Shown: positions 60,517 through 64,000 of the stretch, in pieces | How the letters are laid out: every line of letters begins with the position of its first letter | Numbering within the stretch: position 1 is the first letter of the stretch | Source of the DNA: Erwinia pyri | GTDB lineage: Bacteria; Pseudomonadota; Gammaproteobacteria; Enterobacterales; Enterobacteriaceae | DNA: 64,000 bases | Assembly: GCF_030758455.1 (NCBI RefSeq) | Contig: NZ_CP132353.1 | Location: 2,108,001-2,172,000 of the forward strand | Reading direction: 5' to 3' | Notes under the pieces: generated by a model | What the model saw: the letters and a program-made list of their open reading frames with translations, nothing else | What the model was told of the DNA's origin: nothing | Databases searched by the model: none | Translations under genes and position numbers: made by a program

Positions 60517-62340
60517 TTAACCAGCGCGATCTGCTTCAGAGAGTGCCTGCGCCGCACAGATAAGCGCCAGATGACTCAAACCCTGAGGCAGGTTGCCCCG
60601 CCAGCTATTGGTGCGCACGTCAAACATCTCATTGAAGGTTTCCACATTGCCCTTATCGCACAGGCAGGAGAGGATGTCATCCATCGCCTTCTGTGCACGC
60701 TCTTTTTCACCCATTGAGGCAAAAGCCTCCGCCAGCCAGAAAGAGCAGGCTACAAAGGTGCTCTCTTCCTGCTCCACGCCGCTGTAGCGATAGATCATCG
60801 CGCTGTTATGCCCCAGCTCGCTGTAGATCGCCTCATAGGTCGCCAGCATTCTTTTGCGATTCACGCTGTTGCCGTAGTGATAAACCAGCGCCATTGAAGC
60901 GTCCAGCCGATCCTCACTCCCGGCATAAAAGAGATAGGCCTGGCGCTTTTCAGACCAGCAGTGCGTTTCAATCCATTCACTGATACGGTCGCGCTCACGC
61001 TCCCACCGTCCAACCCAGGTGGGTTCGATATGCTGGTCCTTCGCCATCGCCACTGCCCGGTCAAGCGCCAGCCAGCAGGCCATTTTGGAATGGGTGTAAT
61101 GCTGTTCGTCAGGCAACTCCCAGATCCCGGAATCCTTTTGCCGCCAGTGGTCAGCGCTGCAGTTAGCCAGCTCTCCCAACATGCGCGAGGTGGCAATATC
61201 CAGAACGTGTCCCGCCTCTACAAACAGCTGGGCGGTAGCCAGCATATCGCCATACATACTCAGCTGAACCTGATCCCGGGCGTTATTGCCTACCCGAACG
61301 GGCTGCGACCCCTTATAGCCCTCCAGCGGCAGGAAACGCTCGGCAGGCACCTCATCACCCTTAAGGGTGTAGCAGGCACGAAGCTTCACGCCATGGCGAA
61401 TAATGGTATGGGTCAGCCAGGAGAAGGCCGCTTTAGAGTCTTCAAGCGCGCCAAGATAGACAAAGGATTTGATAATCAGGCAGGCATCGCGCACCCACGC
61501 ATAGCGATAGTCATAGTTTTTCTCGCCGCCAATGCCTTCCGGCAGGGAGGTGGTTGCCGCTGCGGCAAGCGCGCCGGTGGGGGAATACCAGAGGAACTTC
61601 AGCGAAAGCGCAGAACGTTTTACATGCAGCGGAAACAGGCCATCGTAGCTGAGACTTTTAACCCAGTCGCGCCAGGCGAGGTGACTGGTTTCAATTCGTT
61701 CATCAATCGCCGCCAGCGTGGGCACAGCCAGCGGCTCCTTTTCGGTGGCCAGCAACGCCACCAGCGAGCTGGAACCGGCAGAGGTGGTGACTTTTCCCTC
61801 GACCTTTTCATCGTCGCAATGGGTGAGCTGGATATCTTCGCTGGTACGCAGCATTGCCATCAGATCGGCAATGTGGAAAACCGTGCCCTGCGCCGTCTCG
61901 GCCAGCCACGGCGAGCGCGTTTCTGCGGCGGTGCCGAAGCGCAGCCTGAGGTTCAGTACCACTTCGCCTTCAACGCCTTCAATACGCCGCGCCAGCTCAC
62001 TCCATGGCAGCCTGCCAGCCAGCGTACTGTTGATGGACTCGGTGATTAACACGCTTCCGGTTTCAGTCTTGAAGGAGGTTTCCAGAATATTGCTGTCTTT
62101 GCGGTAGCGCCGCTCAACGGTATAAGGCTGGTTGGGTTCCAGCTGAAAATAACCTCCTATGCCGCTATCCAGAATGCGGTCAAACAGGGGGGGGGAATCA
62201 AGATTGGGCGCGCACCACCAGTCGATCGAGCCGTCGGGTGCAATTAACGCCACGGACCGGCCCTCGCCGATGGCCGCATAGTCACCTAATTCGGCATAAC
62301 CATTATCCCGCTCTGGCGTGTTATAGCTTTTATTCTTCAT
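60517..62340 (-). CDS. glycoside hydrolase family 15 protein (glucoamylase/trehalase-like)
   Basis: 607 residues. N-terminal beta-sandwich domain (GYAELGDYAAIGEGRSVALIAPDGSIDWWCAP) and an (alpha/alpha)6 barrel with KNYDYRYAWVRDACL, RVGNNARDQVQLSMYGDML and ERDRISEWIETHCW. It releases glucose from alpha-glucosides, or cleaves trehalose; actinobacterial relatives include trehalases. No signal peptide, so cytoplasmic. The start at 62340 follows AAGGA. Two repeats of GTGACAACGTCACG lie upstream. It would supply sugar next to a lost glucose dehydrogenase gene. Confidence 0.88.
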   Translation of the reverse strand: MKNKSYNTPERDNGYAELGDYAAIGEGRSVALIAPDGSIDWWCAPNLDSPPLFDRILDSGIGGYFQLEPNQPYTVERRYRKDSNILETSFKTETGSVLITESINSTLAGRLPWSELARRIEGVEGEVVLNLRLRFGTAAETRSPWLAETAQGTVFHIADLMAMLRTSEDIQLTHCDDEKVEGKVTTSAGSSSLVALLATEKEPLAVPTLAAIDERIETSHLAWRDWVKSLSYDGLFPLHVKRSALSLKFLWYSPTGALAAAATTSLPEGIGGEKNYDYRYAWVRDACLIIKSFVYLGALEDSKAAFSWLTHTIIRHGVKLRACYTLKGDEVPAERFLPLEGYKGSQPVRVGNNARDQVQLSMYGDMLATAQLFVEAGHVLDIATSRMLGELANCSADHWRQKDSGIWELPDEQHYTHSKMACWLALDRAVAMAKDQHIEPTWVGRWERERDRISEWIETHCWSEKRQAYLFYAGSEDRLDASMALVYHYGNSVNRKRMLATYEAIYSELGHNSAMIYRYSGVEQEESTFVACSFWLAEAFASMGEKERAQKAMDDILSCLCDKGNVETFNEMFDVRTNSWRGNLPQGLSHLALICAAQALSEADRAG

Positions 62341-62492
62341 CGTTCGTTCATCCTTGTCAGGGAAAGTTATACGCCTGGAAGGGAGCTGGCGTAACTGCAA
62401 CGGGTGCCTGAAAGGAAGTGTTCCCGGCTCCTGATTGAAAAGTATAGATAAAGGAGCCGGGAATGGAGGGTTAACAGAGCAATCATTTCATG

Positions 62493-62537
62493 GTGACAAC
62501 GTCACGTATTCAGTTGCGCCCATGTGACAACGTCACG
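62493..62537. repeat. duplicated GTGACAACGTCACG element
   Basis: GTGACAACGTCACG at 62493-62506 and again at 62524-62537, 31 bp apart. Each contains a perfect inverted repeat GTGAC-AAC-GTCAC. They lie upstream of the GH15 gene and right after the stop of the HD-domain gene, so either operator sites or a terminator-like pair. Confidence 0.6.
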
Positions 62538-62540
62538 AAA

Positions 62541-63182
62541 TCAGCCCGGCCAGCGTGACTGCCGGATGACCTGACAGAAATTACCCGCTGTAAAGCCCGG
62601 CTCTTTATCTGCGATAACATCAGCCTTTACGTTGCCGAAGGTGGTTTGCGGTTTCTGTTTGATGCCCTCATAAAACGCCTGAATGATCTCCTCCTTGAAT
62701 GCCAGCGGACGGGGATGTAAGCCTGTCACTGCTCTAATCTCCTGTGGCGAAAACTGGTCGAACCCTATACCCAACACATCCATCTCCACGCCGGCAGTCA
62801 CCAGTGCTATCTCGGGATCCATAAATTCCGGAATACCGGGCGTGGTATGCAGGGCAATCGCGGTCCAGACCTTGTTAATATCTTGCCGGGAGATGCCGTA
62901 ACGTTGCAGAAAATCCCTTGCTGCATTGGCGCCATCCACTTCAAACCGCTTATCGCAGCTGCAGTGATCGTGCGTCAGCCCCATATCGTGAAACATGCAG
63001 CCGACGTAGAGCAGCTCGGCATCCACCTTCACGCCTCGCTGCTGGCCCGCCAGTGCTCCCCAGTAATAGATGCGGCTGGAGTGATGGAACAGCAGGTCAG
63101 ATTCCGTATCGCGTACTAACTCGGTAACTTCCTGCGCCATCTTACTCTGTGGGATCGCTACGCCATTTATCGACTTGGTCAT
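62541..63182 (-). CDS. HD-domain protein, cyanamide-hydratase-like
   Basis: 213 residues. Metal-binding HD superfamily: HHSSRIYYWG, then the signature YVGCMFHDMGLTHDH and later TAIALHTTPGIPEF with VTAGVEMDVLGIGF. This pattern is that of the fungal/yeast cyanamide hydratase (DDI2-like) group of HD hydrolases. The actual substrate in bacteria is unclear. Start at 63182 (MTKSINGVAI) is chosen on family length; a much longer frame upstream runs into the divergent gene. Diverges from a GlxA-type regulator. Confidence 0.83.
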   Translation of the reverse strand: MTKSINGVAIPQSKMAQEVTELVRDTESDLLFHHSSRIYYWGALAGQQRGVKVDAELLYVGCMFHDMGLTHDHCSCDKRFEVDGANAARDFLQRYGISRQDINKVWTAIALHTTPGIPEFMDPEIALVTAGVEMDVLGIGFDQFSPQEIRAVTGLHPRPLAFKEEIIQAFYEGIKQKPQTTFGNVKADVIADKEPGFTAGNFCQVIRQSRWPG

Positions 63183-63297
63183 TTTTTTATACTCTTCAGG
63201 ATTGATTTGCCCCAGTCTGAAGGCGATCATTAATGGCTTAAACCGTCTCTTTACGACGAAATGAGACAAAACGATCCTTAAGGACACCGGAGGAGCA

Positions 63298-64000
63298 ATG
63301 CCACATGAAATGGTTATTCTGGCCGTGCCTGGCGTGCAGTTGCTGGACGTTTCCGGCCCCGTAGACGTCTTTACCGAGGCCAATCGCATCCTGAACCGTC
63401 AGGTCTATTCCGCAAGCGTTATGGCGACAGAGTCGCTTACCATCCACTCATCTTCCGGAGTCAGAGTGCTGGCAGACCGCCTGCTCAGCGAGAAGCAAGG
63501 GATTGCTACTAACACCTTTCTTGTTGCGGGCGCGCCTGAGATGGCTCACTACCTGCCGGAAGCGGCGGCATTGGCCGCCATCAGCCGTTACTGTCTGCAA
63601 AGCCAGCGCTATGGCTCGATCTGCAGCGGCGCTCTGCTTCTGGCGCAGACAGGATTGCTGAAGGGAAAGAGGGTAACGACGCACTGGGCCTGCGCCAGCG
63701 AGCTGGCGCGTTATCCGGAGGTCAGGGTAGACGCGGATGCACTCTATGTTGCGGACGGGCGGCTGCGAACCGCGGCGGGCGTCACCTCGGGTCTGGACCT
63801 TGCGCTCAGGCTGGTCGAGGAGGATCTGGGACAAGAAGTCGCGCTGGAAGTAGCGAATAACCTGGTAATGTTCTTTCGTCGGCCGGTTAATCAGAGCCAT
63901 TTTATGCGGAGCGCCTCCATTACCTTAAGTGGCCGTTCCTCCTTCCAGGATTTGCTGCGCTGGAGCAGCAGCAACCTGCAGAGCGTGAAAAATGTCGCCA
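63298..64000 (+). CDS. GlxA-family AraC-type regulator (5' part)
   Basis: First 234 codons; continues past the right edge. The N-terminal DJ-1/PfpI-like domain (residues 1-190) reads MVILAVPGVQLLDVSGPVDVF and GSICSGALLLAQTGLLKGKRVTTHW with the nucleophile-elbow cysteine. The missing C-terminus should hold the AraC DNA-binding domain. GGAGGAG lies 4 bases before the ATG. It diverges from the HD-domain gene, which it may regulate, sharing a 115-base promoter region. Confidence 0.9.
   Translation, partial: MPHEMVILAVPGVQLLDVSGPVDVFTEANRILNRQVYSASVMATESLTIHSSSGVRVLADRLLSEKQGIATNTFLVAGAPEMAHYLPEAAALAAISRYCLQSQRYGSICSGALLLAQTGLLKGKRVTTHWACASELARYPEVRVDADALYVADGRLRTAAGVTSGLDLALRLVEEDLGQEVALEVANNLVMFFRRPVNQSHFMRSASITLSGRSSFQDLLRWSSSNLQSVKNVA

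Noticed and set aside
60961..62049. 362-codon open frame antisense to the GH15 gene
   Set aside because: Composition-driven antisense frame; the GH15 motifs are on the other strand.

Overview
The window reads as chromosome of an enterobacterium, most likely from the Erwinia/Pantoea branch. Many genes match Escherichia coli families closely (Dcp, EptB, FabV, Sad/PtrR, YqjH/YqjI, NorR/NorV/NorW, YdcY, YeaR, YghA, YgiW). They are interleaved with a large set of periplasmic sugar-oxidising enzymes (PQQ and FAD/cytochrome c types) typical of Erwinia, Pantoea and Tatumella. No tRNA, rRNA, CRISPR array, prophage or insertion sequence was recognised. Genus assignment is inference.

Layout. 1-10.7 kb: 5' part of an MFS transporter, an AT-rich gap, dcp, hpxO with a divergent single-cysteine Asp/Glu-racemase-like gene, then a LacI-controlled sugar module (TIM-barrel isomerase, LacI regulator, Gfo/Idh dehydrogenase) with three operator copies, and a glutamate dehydrogenase. 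11-19.8 kb: eptB, fabV, ptrR-sad, a GAF/EAL phosphodiesterase, a DCC thiol protein and an acetyltransferase. 20-29.5 kb: a DUF2231 membrane protein coupled to a sorbosone-dehydrogenase-like lipoprotein, a yqjH-yqjI type pair, two glycosyltransferases flanking an AT-rich gap, a membrane PQQ dehydrogenase (gcd family) and a nucleotide-sugar/uronate type dehydrogenase. 29.7-44.6 kb: a cold-shock gene, then a large C4 acid-sugar island. 44.7-47.1 kb: SDR, idnD and an acetyltransferase. 47.1-52.7 kb: nitric-oxide island. 52.7-64 kb: TetR/oxidoreductase pair, GST/LysR pair, nanE, yghA, ymgB-like gene, ygiW-like gene, a 5'-deleted second gcd, a GH15 glucoamylase-like gene, an HD-domain protein and the start of a GlxA-type AraC regulator.

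Two regions stand out. In the C4 acid-sugar island, a leftward operon encodes an MFS carrier, OtnC, a secreted lactonase, a secreted cupin, a three-haem cytochrome c and the small and large subunits of a FAD dehydrogenase. A nearby rightward operon encodes a racemase-like protein, OtnK and OtnI, and a third leftward unit encodes an FMN 2-hydroxyacid oxidase and a cytosolic solute-binding-like protein. One LacI protein sits in the middle. Four near-identical 16-bp palindromes lie in front of these three transcription units. I infer a complete route from a periplasmic sugar or lactone to dihydroxyacetone phosphate, in which the FMN oxidase replaces the usual NAD-dependent tetronate 2-dehydrogenase.

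In the nitric-oxide island, norVW is followed by an overlapping small gene. Between norV and norR lies a second operon (a 53-residue ORF, ydcY, yeaR). Both operons have a sigma-54 promoter preceded by three GT-N7-AC NorR boxes at nearly the same spacing and distance, so NorR probably drives both.
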